Shown: one piece after another, positions 25,460 through 32,773 of the stretch
How positions within the stretch are numbered: the first letter of the stretch is position 1
How the letters are laid out: the number at the start of each line of letters is the position of its first letter
Assembly: GCA_964460075.1 (NCBI GenBank)
Contig: CAYWPC010000020.1
Span: 1 to 40,120, forward strand
Direction: 5' to 3'
From: JAMBLL01 sp964460075
Lineage (GTDB): Bacteria > Actinomycetota > Acidimicrobiia > Spongiisociales > UBA5794
Length of the DNA stretch: 40,120 nucleotides
The notes under the pieces: model-generated
Told to the model about the DNA's origin: nothing
The model's input: the letters and a program-made list of their open reading frames with translations, nothing else
The model's database searches: none
Translations under genes and position numbers: made by a program

Positions 25460-27274
25460 TCACGTTTGGCCGGCCGACGCAACGTCTATCAGCCGGTAGA
25501 GCGCCTGCCTCGGGTTGTATGCCCGATCGATCAAGCCGTGACGCGGGTAGTAACCGCGGTCGTGATCGATGAAGCTATCCAGGAACACAGCAACCTGAGG
25601 CTCCCCGATTGCTGCTCCCGCGGCATCTGCGACACGATCGGCAACAGCGAGGTCATCGACGAACGGGTCGCTCTCAGACCCGCGGGGCAGTTCGACGATG
25701 ACAACGGCCCTCCGCCCTGTGGCCGACGCTGCTCTGTGCGCCGCTACCACGTCGGACTCGACGTCACCGGGGTTCGATATTCGGAACGCCAACTCGGCGA
25801 CGACCCCGTCGGTATCGAGGCGACACCAATCCTGCAGGAGAGAGTCGTCGTACGGGTCGAACCCAGACGAGACGAAATGATGCACCGACACCTCGGGTCC
25901 TCCGATGGGCACAATCGGCGACACCGTGAGCGCGAGACCATCGATGCGCACATTGTGGATCACTTCGATGACCCTGTTGAACTGCCGCGGCTCGACGATG
26001 ATCTCCCATCGTTCCAAGTCGCCGGCAAGCGACCGCACGGCGTCGATGCTTCTGGAATCTGGGACACCGGCGGAGAACACGCTGAACCGCATACCCCTGT
26101 GCGTCAAATGCGCCAACCGCTCCGTACCCTCTGGCGTTTGCACATCGCCAAGAGGCACACGCACGTGGCTGATTCTCGCCTCCCACAGTGCGAGAAGCGG
26201 CGCGTCGTTTCGAATGCGCTTTCTGGCGAACTCGTCGAGCCCTGCCGTCGGGAAATCAGTGACGGCCATCCATGCATGTCGCATCGTGACCCCGACTGGG
26301 CTCTCCCACCCCGGTCCGACTGCAACGGCGAGCGGTACCGGCAGCGACTCGTCTGCCGACGCAGTTCCGAATGATCGCAACGGGCGCGTAGTGTGGCCGT
26401 CTTCGGTGACGTCTACGACGAAGATCCCCAGTTTCGGTGGGTCGTCCTTCCCGTTCTCTGCGGTCGGTACCACAGCCGCGAGTTCGGCGTAGTCGGGTCG
26501 GACAAAGCCAGTCGAGGGCGCCACATACAAGTCAGCACCACCGTGTCGGTTGTAGAGGAAGTTGTGGACATGGCCAGAGAAGACTGCCTCCACATCGTGG
26601 CTCGAGATGAGCTTGAGCAACCACGAGCGCCCAGGTTCGCCCAGATTGTCGTAGTGCTCATTCTCATGCCGGTCTCGAACGAAGGGTGGATAGTGACCAA
26701 AGAGAAAGATCCGCTGCTCAGCTTCTGATGCGGCTTGAAGGTCCGATTCGAGCCAGACGCGCTGTCGGTGTTCTCGCTCAAGACCGGAGTTAATCACCTG
26801 CGAGTCGACGATCACGAAATGGCAGCCCCCCACATCGAACGAGCGGAACGGCGGTCCCCAAGCAGACTCGAATGTTGGATAGTTGTCCTCGGAGACGGCA
26901 GGGACCGCTACGAACGCGTTCGGCTTGTCACCTACGTCATGATTGCCAGGAACGAAATAGATGTGATGTCGTAACTCGGCATACACACCACGAGCGAGAT
27001 CGATCGCGTCGTCATGTGAGTCCTCGACGGGTAGCGGATGAACGATGTCGCCGAGGTGCACCACAAAGGCCGCATCTATTCGGTTGCACAGATTGACAAC
27101 GGACTCGTTTCGACGAACAAGCCATGCGTTCGACGGATAGGCATCGACCTCCTGATCGGTCGGACGAATATGGGAATCAGCTATGACGATGAAACGAAAC
27201 CCCGCCGTGTCCCGAGAACCGAACCCGACTCTGTGAGCACCCGTAGCAGTCGGTCCGGTACATCCCATGATCAT
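25460..27274 (-). CDS. Calcineurin-like metallophosphoesterase with a large C-terminal domain
   Basis: A 604-residue two-part protein. The N-terminal part (about 26-300) has all metallophosphoesterase motifs: DSH at 33-35, GDIVH near 75, GNHD at 110-113, FGHYPPF and SGHVHN. The C-terminal 300 residues have alternating strand/helix segments (WEARISHVRVPLGD, IDGLALTVSPIVPIGG, GRRAVVIVELPRG, AVFLDSFIDHDRGYYPRHGLID) that suggest a beta/alpha barrel; I do not recognise its family. No signal peptide is seen. ATG 27272-27274 follows GAGGAG at 4 nt; ATG 27268 is possible. It lies 60 bp after the amidotransferase gene and 55 bp before the sirtuin. Substrate unknown. Confidence 0.82.
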   Translation of the reverse strand: MIMGCTGPTATGAHRVGFGSRDTAGFRFIVIADSHIRPTDQEVDAYPSNAWLVRRNESVVNLCNRIDAAFVVHLGDIVHPLPVEDSHDDAIDLARGVYAELRHHIYFVPGNHDVGDKPNAFVAVPAVSEDNYPTFESAWGPPFRSFDVGGCHFVIVDSQVINSGLEREHRQRVWLESDLQAASEAEQRIFLFGHYPPFVRDRHENEHYDNLGEPGRSWLLKLISSHDVEAVFSGHVHNFLYNRHGGADLYVAPSTGFVRPDYAELAAVVPTAENGKDDPPKLGIFVVDVTEDGHTTRPLRSFGTASADESLPVPLAVAVGPGWESPVGVTMRHAWMAVTDFPTAGLDEFARKRIRNDAPLLALWEARISHVRVPLGDVQTPEGTERLAHLTHRGMRFSVFSAGVPDSRSIDAVRSLAGDLERWEIIVEPRQFNRVIEVIHNVRIDGLALTVSPIVPIGGPEVSVHHFVSSGFDPYDDSLLQDWCRLDTDGVVAELAFRISNPGDVESDVVAAHRAASATGRRAVVIVELPRGSESDPFVDDLAVADRVADAAGAAIGEPQVAVFLDSFIDHDRGYYPRHGLIDRAYNPRQALYRLIDVASAGQT

Positions 27275-27334
27275 CGATCTCCTCAGCCGTCGATCGTCCA
27301 GAAAGTACGGTACTGCATCAGGAATCGGCAGCAT

Positions 27335-28174
27335 TCAGTGTTGAAGGGAGGCGCTCAGCAGATCCCGACTCAACGTGTGGGCACCTGGCTCAACGCCCAA
27401 GACAGACCCCTCAGGCACCTCGATCCAGTTCTCATCCGTGATCGGCTCGGATACCACGACCACCGAGCGATAGTCGTCGTCGGCGGGCGGGCAATGCAGC
27501 GTTCCACAAACCGCGCAGTCGTTGACACCTCGCCGGAATGTCCAAAACAGTGAGTTGCCCCATCGGCTCGCGCCCAGGTATCTACCGTCACTGAGCAGAA
27601 AGTTGAGCTTCGGCTGTTCTCCCCCCGAGAGCACGGACAGATCAACGAGCTCAAGTACAGCTTCAGAGAGCAGTGCAACGATCGGCTCGATGCTGCTCGC
27701 CTGCTCATGAGGATCGAGCCCGTAGTCAGCCATCCGATTCAGCAGCCACAGAAAGACCAGCTCGCTATCGGTCTCACCGTTCGGCGGTCCGAACGGCCCG
27801 ATGTCGAGCCTCGTCGCGACATGGGCGAACGAGCCGATCGTGCCGTTGTGGGCGAATGCCCATGTCCCGAACGTGAAGGGGTGGGTAGTGTCTTGTGATA
27901 CCTTGCCCACGGTTGCCGCTCGAACATGCGCAATGGCGGCTTCAGACCAGATCGAGGAGGCGACCTCGGCAAACTGGTCGTCGGCAAAGGCTGGCATGGT
28001 GCTCTTGATGAGCTCTCTTCCTTCACCGACCCAGTGCGCTATCCCCCATCCGTCAGCATTGCGAACCCCTCTCCCGTCTCGGTCACTCTGCACCTGGAGG
28101 GCATTTTGTGCGGCAACGAGGCTGCACTCGAGCCGGGTTGGCTGGGTGGCAAGGAATCCGTAGAGGCGGCACAT
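27335..28174 (-). CDS. Class II glutamine amidotransferase (YafJ/EgtC-like)
   Basis: A 279-residue Ntn-fold glutaminase domain protein. Cys2 (MCRLYGFLA) becomes the N-terminal nucleophile after Met removal. Other class II features: NADGWGIAHW, AHVRAATVG, HPFTFGTWAFAHNGTIG and GETDSELVF. There is no synthase domain. EgtC of ergothioneine synthesis has the same size and fold, but no egt neighbours are here, so the substrate is unassigned. The ATG 28172-28174 has AGGAG at 5 nt, which decides against the longer upstream frame. It is the first gene of a minus-strand run and divergent from metY. Its ribosome-binding site lies in a possible hairpin (28176-28208). Confidence 0.87.
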   Translation of the reverse strand: MCRLYGFLATQPTRLECSLVAAQNALQVQSDRDGRGVRNADGWGIAHWVGEGRELIKSTMPAFADDQFAEVASSIWSEAAIAHVRAATVGKVSQDTTHPFTFGTWAFAHNGTIGSFAHVATRLDIGPFGPPNGETDSELVFLWLLNRMADYGLDPHEQASSIEPIVALLSEAVLELVDLSVLSGGEQPKLNFLLSDGRYLGASRWGNSLFWTFRRGVNDCAVCGTLHCPPADDDYRSVVVVSEPITDENWIEVPEGSVLGVEPGAHTLSRDLLSASLQH

Positions 28175-28175
28175 G

Positions 28176-28208
28176 GCAACTCCTGTCGATGGTCGGAACC
28201 TGAGTTGC
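28176..28208 (-). promoter_or_regulatory. Hairpin overlapping the amidotransferase ribosome-binding site
   Basis: In the minus-strand RNA, GCAACTC (28208-28202) can pair with GAGTTGC (28182-28176), 7 bp over a 19-nt loop. The 3' arm covers the last three bases of the AGGAG (28184-28180). If formed, it would limit initiation at 28174. Confidence 0.4.
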
Positions 28209-28261
28209 ACGACCCATGACGTGTGCATGTCGCCCACGAGACTGTTAACGGCCTCATGGGG

Positions 28262-28289
28262 TTGACACGTGCACCACCGACGCTATATT
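28262..28289 (+). promoter_or_regulatory. Near-consensus promoter of the metY-metX operon
   Basis: TTGACA (28262-28267), a 16-bp spacer and TATATT (28284-28289). A start of transcription at about 28296-28299 is expected, at or just before the ATG of the leader ORF. A small dyad CGTTC-AAT-GAACG (28293-28305) overlaps the start site and could be an operator. Confidence 0.85.
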
Positions 28290-28298
28290 CATCGTTCA

Positions 28299-28367
28299 AT
28301 GAACGTTGCAACCAACCGCGAGATGATGTGTATGGCCGACATACAGCCATGCAGATCGCTCGCGTAG
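28299..28367 (+). CDS. Met/Cys-rich leader peptide of metYX (22 residues)
   Basis: An ATG at 28299 starts within 10 nt of the -10 box, so it is leaderless or nearly so, with no ribosome-binding site. The frame runs 22 codons to TAG 28365-28367. It begins MNVATNRE, then has Met-Met-Cys-Met at codons 9-12 (28323-28334), a second Cys at codon 18, and ends RSLA. Five of 22 residues are Met or Cys, counting the start. The Met/Cys run sits so that a stalled ribosome would cover the 5' half of the upstream stem, and the stop codon sits so that a finishing ribosome would cover the antiterminator segment. Leaderless Cys-codon leader ORFs before sulfur genes are known in mycobacteria; this one is richer in Met. 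Confidence 0.75.
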   Translation: MNVATNREMMCMADIQPCRSLA

Positions 28368-28404
28368 CAACGACACACGACAACACCGAAGGATCTGCAC
28401 CGGC
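28304..28404 (+). promoter_or_regulatory. Attenuator RNA: nested stems and antiterminator segment
   Basis: Without translation, three nested stems can form: CGTTGC/GCAACG (28304-28309 with 28367-28372), CGCGAG/CTCGCG (28317-28322 with 28359-28364) and GTATGGC/GCCATGC (28330-28336 with 28346-28352, one G-U). An alternative inner hairpin is TGTATG/CATACA (28329-28334 with 28340-28345). The antiterminator is TGCAGATC (28350-28357), which pairs perfectly with GATCTGCA (28392-28399), plus GCC (28346-28348) with GGC (28402-28404). This is mutually exclusive with the terminator at 28389-28422. Confidence 0.72.
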
Positions 28405-28431
28405 TCACCGGGGCGGGTCCTTTCTCTCTTT
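28389..28431 (+). terminator. Intrinsic terminator in the metY leader
   Basis: Ten continuous pairs (AAGGATCTGC 28389-28398 with GCGGGTCCTT 28413-28422, two G-U), one A/G mismatch, then CCGG/CCGG around a CTCA loop, followed by the U-rich TCTCTCTTT (28423-28431). It lies 54 nt before the metY ATG, so it would stop transcription before the structural genes. Confidence 0.78.
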
Positions 28432-28484
28432 GCGAACACACCCTCCCCGCTACCCAGCAACCTTCAATGATCCCGGGAGGGACC

Positions 28485-29807
28485 ATGACAAAGGACTACC
28501 GTTACGAAACCCTGCAAGTTCACGCAGGGCAGGAACCGGCGCCTGGAACGAACGCTCGCGCTGTGCCTATTTACCAGACGACGTCATACACGTTCGATGA
28601 CGCGGCGCATGGTGCGAGACTCTTCGCGCTCGAAGAGTTCGGCAACATCTACACACGAATCATGAACCCGACGACGGATGTCTTCGAGCAGCGAATTGCA
28701 GCACTTGAGGGAGGTGTCGCCGGTGTCGCGACAGCGAGCGGACAGGCAGCACAGTTCGCCGCGGTGACAACGCTCGCAGGAGCCGGTGACAATATCGTCT
28801 CGACGTCGTACCTCTACGGCGGCACACACAATCAGTTCAAGGTGGCGTTCGCCCGGTTGGGGATCGAAACACGATTCGTCTTCGGAGACGACCCGGACGA
28901 GTTCGCTAAGCGTATCGATGACCGCACGAAGGCGATCTACCTCGAGTCGATCGGTAACCCACGGTTCAACGTTCCCGACATCGAGGCCTACGCCCGCGTC
29001 GCCCACGACGCAGGTGTTCCGCTCGTCGTGGACAACACCTTCGGTGCAGCGGGCTACCTGAGCCGACCAATTGATCACGGAGCGGACATCATCGTGGCAT
29101 CGGCCACCAAATGGATCGGTGGACACGGAACCACGATCGGCGGCATCATTGTTGATTCAGGAAACTTCGACTGGCGAAACGGCAGGTTCCCGGTCTTCAC
29201 CGAGCCATCACCCGGGTACCACGGTCTCGTGTTCGCCGACACGTTCGGCCCGGACGGGCCGTTCGGCAACATCGCGTTCGCCGTCCGTGCAAGAGTCGAA
29301 GGGCTCAGGGATCTCGGTGCGGCTCTCTCTCCGTTCAACGCGTTCCTTCTCCTTCAGGGGGTAGAGACACTGTCGTTGCGAGTGCAGCGTCACGTCGACA
29401 ATGCCCTGGAGCTCGCTCTGTGGCTCCAGAAGCAGCCGGAGGTGGCGTGGGTGAACTATCCGGGACTCGAGGATCATCCGTACCACGAGGTAGCAGAGCG
29501 GGTTCTGACGAACGGCTACGGAGCCGTCCTGTCATTCGGTGTCCAAGGTGGCGCTGCCGCAGCGAAACACTTCATCGACTCGGTCGAACTCGCATCGCAT
29601 CTTGCGAATGTGGGCGATGCGAAGACCCTCGTGATCCATCCCGCATCGACAACACACCAGCAACTCGATGCACACGAGCAACTCGCGGCGGGTGTGACAG
29701 ATGATCTGATCCGTGTGTCTGTCGGCATCGAGCACATCGATGACATCGTGGACGACTTCGCCGCAGCGTTTGGAGCGCTCGACAGTGTCAGAGCGCTCGC
29801 ATCATGA
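28485..29807 (+). CDS. metY: O-acetylhomoserine sulfhydrylase (aminocarboxypropyltransferase)
   Basis: PLP enzyme that joins sulfide to O-acetylhomoserine, giving homocysteine for methionine synthesis. The 440-residue protein (Cys/Met metabolism PLP family) begins YRYETLQVHAGQ, with YTRIMNPTTDVFEQRIAALEG near residue 56, an aromatic ring-stacking Tyr in SYLYGGTHNQF, Asp in VVDNTFGA and PLP Lys209 in SATKWIGGHGT. The ATG 28485 has GGGAGG at 4 nt; the ATG six codons upstream in frame has none. It overlaps metX as ATGA. Expression is probably controlled by the leader attenuator at 28299-28431. Confidence 0.95.
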   Translation: MTKDYRYETLQVHAGQEPAPGTNARAVPIYQTTSYTFDDAAHGARLFALEEFGNIYTRIMNPTTDVFEQRIAALEGGVAGVATASGQAAQFAAVTTLAGAGDNIVSTSYLYGGTHNQFKVAFARLGIETRFVFGDDPDEFAKRIDDRTKAIYLESIGNPRFNVPDIEAYARVAHDAGVPLVVDNTFGAAGYLSRPIDHGADIIVASATKWIGGHGTTIGGIIVDSGNFDWRNGRFPVFTEPSPGYHGLVFADTFGPDGPFGNIAFAVRARVEGLRDLGAALSPFNAFLLLQGVETLSLRVQRHVDNALELALWLQKQPEVAWVNYPGLEDHPYHEVAERVLTNGYGAVLSFGVQGGAAAAKHFIDSVELASHLANVGDAKTLVIHPASTTHQQLDAHEQLAAGVTDDLIRVSVGIEHIDDIVDDFAAAFGALDSVRALAS

Positions 29808-30856
29808 AGCATCGAGTAACGGTCACAGGAGTGTTCCCCCTAGAAGGAGGGGGAACACTAGACGACGTCACAGTTGAGGCTCGAACCTGGGGCAAGCATC
29901 GCTCGTCAGCCACGCTCATCTGTCATGCCCTCACAGGAAACGCCGACGCAGACGACTGGTGGGCCGGCCTCTTCGGCACTGACAAGATCTTCGATCCAGC
30001 CGAAAGATTCATCGTCGCCACAAACGCTCTCGGAGGATGTTCCGGCACCACCGGTCCCTCTACGACGCCAAACGGCTCCTCAAGACCCATGGGACCCGAC
30101 TTCCCGAGAGTGACCATTCGCGACATGGTGCACCTTCAGAAGAAGGTGCTTGACCAGCTCGGTGTGATGCGTCTCGACCTCGTCATCGGCGGATCCATGG
30201 GGGGCATGCAGGTGCTCGAATGGGCTGCGCTCTATCCCGAGTTCGTCGGAACGATCGTTCCAATCGGCATTGGCACATCGCAGTCTGCATGGGCGATCGG
30301 CATCTCGGAGGCGCAGCGCCACGCCATCGTGACAGATCCCTCCTTCAACGAGGGGCGCTACCGACACGATGCTCCGCCAGCGGCCGGCCTTCGTACAGCC
30401 CGAATGATCGCGATGTGGTCGTATCGGAGCCCTCAGAACTTCGAGACCAGGTTCGGTCGCGGGACCGATGCAGGCACGTATGCAGTCCAGTCGTACCTCC
30501 GATATCAGGGAGAGAAACTCGTTGCTCGGTTCGACGCCAACTCGTACCTGACCCTCATGGACGCAATGGACAGCCACGACCTTGGCCGAAACCGGGGGCC
30601 GAACGAGGCAATCGTTCGTCGCATAACCCAGCGTGCACTGGTCATCGGCATCAGCTCCGACGTGCTGTACCCGGTTGCAGAGGTTCGGGCAATGGCCGCC
30701 GCTATGCCGAACGCCCAATTCGCCGTACTCGATAGCCCAAATGGACACGATGCCTTCCTCATCGAGACCGAGCAACTCAACACGATCATCCAGCAGTTCC
30801 TCAGCGAAGTCCGTCCACCCGCAACGATCGACGGGCAAGGATCTGCTTGGGCGTGA
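29804..30856 (+). CDS. metX: Homoserine O-acetyltransferase
   Basis: Makes the activated homoserine ester used by MetY. The 350-residue alpha/beta hydrolase-fold protein has the acyl-binding ICHALTGNADADDWW, ALGGCSGTTGPS, the nucleophile Ser131 in GGSMGGMQ, the acid in ISSDVLYP and His in NGHDAFLIE. Acyl choice (acetyl versus succinyl) cannot be settled by motif reading; pairing with MetY favours acetyl. The ATG 29804 overlaps the metY stop as ATGA. A 12-bp hairpin falls within codons 9-19. Confidence 0.94.
   Translation: MKHRVTVTGVFPLEGGGTLDDVTVEARTWGKHRSSATLICHALTGNADADDWWAGLFGTDKIFDPAERFIVATNALGGCSGTTGPSTTPNGSSRPMGPDFPRVTIRDMVHLQKKVLDQLGVMRLDLVIGGSMGGMQVLEWAALYPEFVGTIVPIGIGTSQSAWAIGISEAQRHAIVTDPSFNEGRYRHDAPPAAGLRTARMIAMWSYRSPQNFETRFGRGTDAGTYAVQSYLRYQGEKLVARFDANSYLTLMDAMDSHDLGRNRGPNEAIVRRITQRALVIGISSDVLYPVAEVRAMAAAMPNAQFAVLDSPNGHDAFLIETEQLNTIIQQFLSEVRPPATIDGQGSAWA
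29830..29859 (+). repeat. 12-bp perfect inverted repeat inside the metX start region
   Basis: AGTGTTCCCCCT (29830-29841) and its exact complement (29848-29859) flank the loop AGAAGG. It encodes VFPLEGGGTL, a segment normal for the family, so the hairpin may be a by-product of coding sequence, but it begins 26 nt after the metX ATG, where RNA structure could affect coupling with metY. Confidence 0.75.
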
Positions 30857-30931
30857 TCCCAACAGATTGTCGCGACTGATTCGAGCGCCCGGTAGTGGTA
30901 GCGTGCAGCGCCCGAACCGGGAGGATCTACG

Positions 30932-32752
30932 TTGCACAACGATGGTGCCGTGCGGGCTCCACTCACTGGGTCAATCATCGCAATCGAGGTCGCAGCAGGC
31001 GATCGTGTCGCCGCCGGCACAATGCTATGTCTGATCGACTCCATGAAGTTGGAGCACCCTGTGCTGTCGCCTACAAGCGGCACGGTGACACATGTGCACG
31101 TGTCGGTTGGCGACCTCGTCACAGAGAGCGACCTCATGATCATGGTCGAACCGGCACCCATCGACGCACCTCCACGACCAGACCAAGCCGATCAGGGAGA
31201 CGAGAACAGCGCGCTTGGGGAGGTCGAGGCCCGTCGCATGTTGACGCTCGACGCAGCACGGCCAGATGCCGTGGAGCGCATGCATGCGAGAGGCAACCGC
31301 ACTGCTCGTGAAAACATCGCTGCACTCGTCGACGACGAGACGTTCCGTGAATACGGCACGTTCACGATCGCTGCGCAGCGTGCCAGACGGACCATCGAGG
31401 AACTCATCCAACGCACCCCGGCGGACGGGCTCGTGGCTGGGATAGGCTCAATCAACGGTGACACGTTTTCGCCTGAGCGATCGCTCGCTGCGGTCCTCGC
31501 GTACGACTACACCGTGCTCGCTGGCACACAGGGCGCTCAGAACCATCGCAAGACCGATCGGCTACTCGCCGTTGCTGCGGAGCAGACGCTACCGATCGTC
31601 CTGTTCGCCGATGGTGGCGGAGGTCGGCCAGGTGATACAGAGACCGTGGGGAAATCAGGTCTCGACCTCTCGACGTTCGCTGCCTTCGCCAGGCTCTCTG
31701 GCTCAGTACCGCTGATCGGCGTGGTTTCGGGGTATTGCTTTGCCGGAAACGCGATTTTGGCGGGAATGTGCGACGTCATCATTGCTACGAGCAGCGCACA
31801 CATCGGTGCAGGTGGTCCGGCAATGATCGAGGGAGGAGGTCTCGGAGCTGTCCCACCGCATGAAATCGGCCCGGCTACAGTCCAGGGACCGAGCGGTGTC
31901 ATCGACGTACTCGTCGACGACGACGACGCAGCGGTACAAGCCGCACAGCAGTACCTCTCGTACTTCCAGGGAGCGACGCGGGATTGGACTACTCCAGACC
32001 AAGACCCTCTCCGTGCTGTCATCCCACGCAACGCCCGACGAGCATACGACGTGCGCTTGATCATCTCGACGATCGTCGATCCCGACTCGGCGCTCGAGCT
32101 CCGATCGACATTTGGCCGGTCGTTGGTCACCGTCCTCGCACGGATCGAAGGCGTTCCTGTTGGCATCATGGCGAACGATCCGAGCCACTGCGGTGGCGCC
32201 ATCGACGCCGACGCCGGCGACAAGGGTGCCCGCTTCCTCCAACTCTGCGACGCCTTCGACATCCCCGTCGTATCTCTTGTCGACACACCAGGGATCATGG
32301 TTGGTCCCGACGCAGAACGAGCAGGGACCGTAAGACACGCATCGCGTTTGTTCGTCGCGGGAGCCAACGCGGACACACCAATCATGGCAGTGATCACACG
32401 ACGGGGGTACGGCCTTGGAGCAATGGCCATGACTGGCGGAGGGTTCAAAGACAGCGTGTTCACCGTTGCGTGGCCAACGGCCACGATCGGTCCCATGGGT
32501 CTCGAAGGGGCTGTGCACCTCGGCTTCAGGCGAGAGCTCGAAGCGATCAACGACCCCGGTGAGCGCCAGCAGCGCTATGACGACTTGGTTGCCTCTGCCT
32601 ACGATGACGGCAAGGCACTCAACGCTGCGACCTGGTTCGATGTCGACGAGGTGATCGATCCGGTTGACACGCGTGGGTGGATAGCGACCATCCTCAACGC
32701 TCGACCCGATCGACGCCGATGGGGTCTCCGACCATATGTGGACACGTGGTAG
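30932..32752 (+). CDS. Biotin carboxyl carrier-carboxyltransferase fusion (acyl-CoA carboxylase)
   Basis: A 606-residue fusion. Residues 1-75 are a biotinyl domain with biotin Lys39 in IDSMKLEHP (usual motif AMKM, here SMKL). After an acidic linker, residues about 95-606 are a complete carboxyltransferase of the PccB/AccD type: ARENIAALVDDETF, the GVVSGYCFAGNAILAG and IGAGGPAMIEGGGLG oxyanion regions, and the C-terminal LVDTPGIMVGPDAE and GLGAMAMTGG. It should transfer CO2 from biotin to an acyl-CoA; the substrate is unknown. There is no biotin carboxylase domain or gene here, so that must be elsewhere. The start is TTG 30932, decided by GGGAGG at 7 nt and the lack of other starts. It ends 21 bp from the convergent psuG. 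Confidence 0.9.
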   Translation: MHNDGAVRAPLTGSIIAIEVAAGDRVAAGTMLCLIDSMKLEHPVLSPTSGTVTHVHVSVGDLVTESDLMIMVEPAPIDAPPRPDQADQGDENSALGEVEARRMLTLDAARPDAVERMHARGNRTARENIAALVDDETFREYGTFTIAAQRARRTIEELIQRTPADGLVAGIGSINGDTFSPERSLAAVLAYDYTVLAGTQGAQNHRKTDRLLAVAAEQTLPIVLFADGGGGRPGDTETVGKSGLDLSTFAAFARLSGSVPLIGVVSGYCFAGNAILAGMCDVIIATSSAHIGAGGPAMIEGGGLGAVPPHEIGPATVQGPSGVIDVLVDDDDAAVQAAQQYLSYFQGATRDWTTPDQDPLRAVIPRNARRAYDVRLIISTIVDPDSALELRSTFGRSLVTVLARIEGVPVGIMANDPSHCGGAIDADAGDKGARFLQLCDAFDIPVVSLVDTPGIMVGPDAERAGTVRHASRLFVAGANADTPIMAVITRRGYGLGAMAMTGGGFKDSVFTVAWPTATIGPMGLEGAVHLGFRRELEAINDPGERQQRYDDLVASAYDDGKALNAATWFDVDEVIDPVDTRGWIATILNARPDRRRWGLRPYVDTW

Positions 32753-32773
32753 CGAGCTAGTTGTCGCTGTGCG

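Noticed and set aside
25388..26374. Plus-strand open frame opposite the metallophosphoesterase and sirtuin
   Set aside because: Arg/His/Asp-rich shadow translation, while the opposite strand has complete enzyme motifs.
28296..28388. SAM riboswitch or T-box upstream of metY
   Set aside because: I looked for known SAM-I, SAM-II and SAH core motifs and for the T-box AGGGTGG consensus and found none. The short Met/Cys ORF and the competing pairings explain the region better.
31537..32550. Long open frame antisense to the carboxyltransferase
   Set aside because: It mirrors codon bias of the real gene, is Ser/Pro/Arg-rich without domain features and has no ribosome-binding site.
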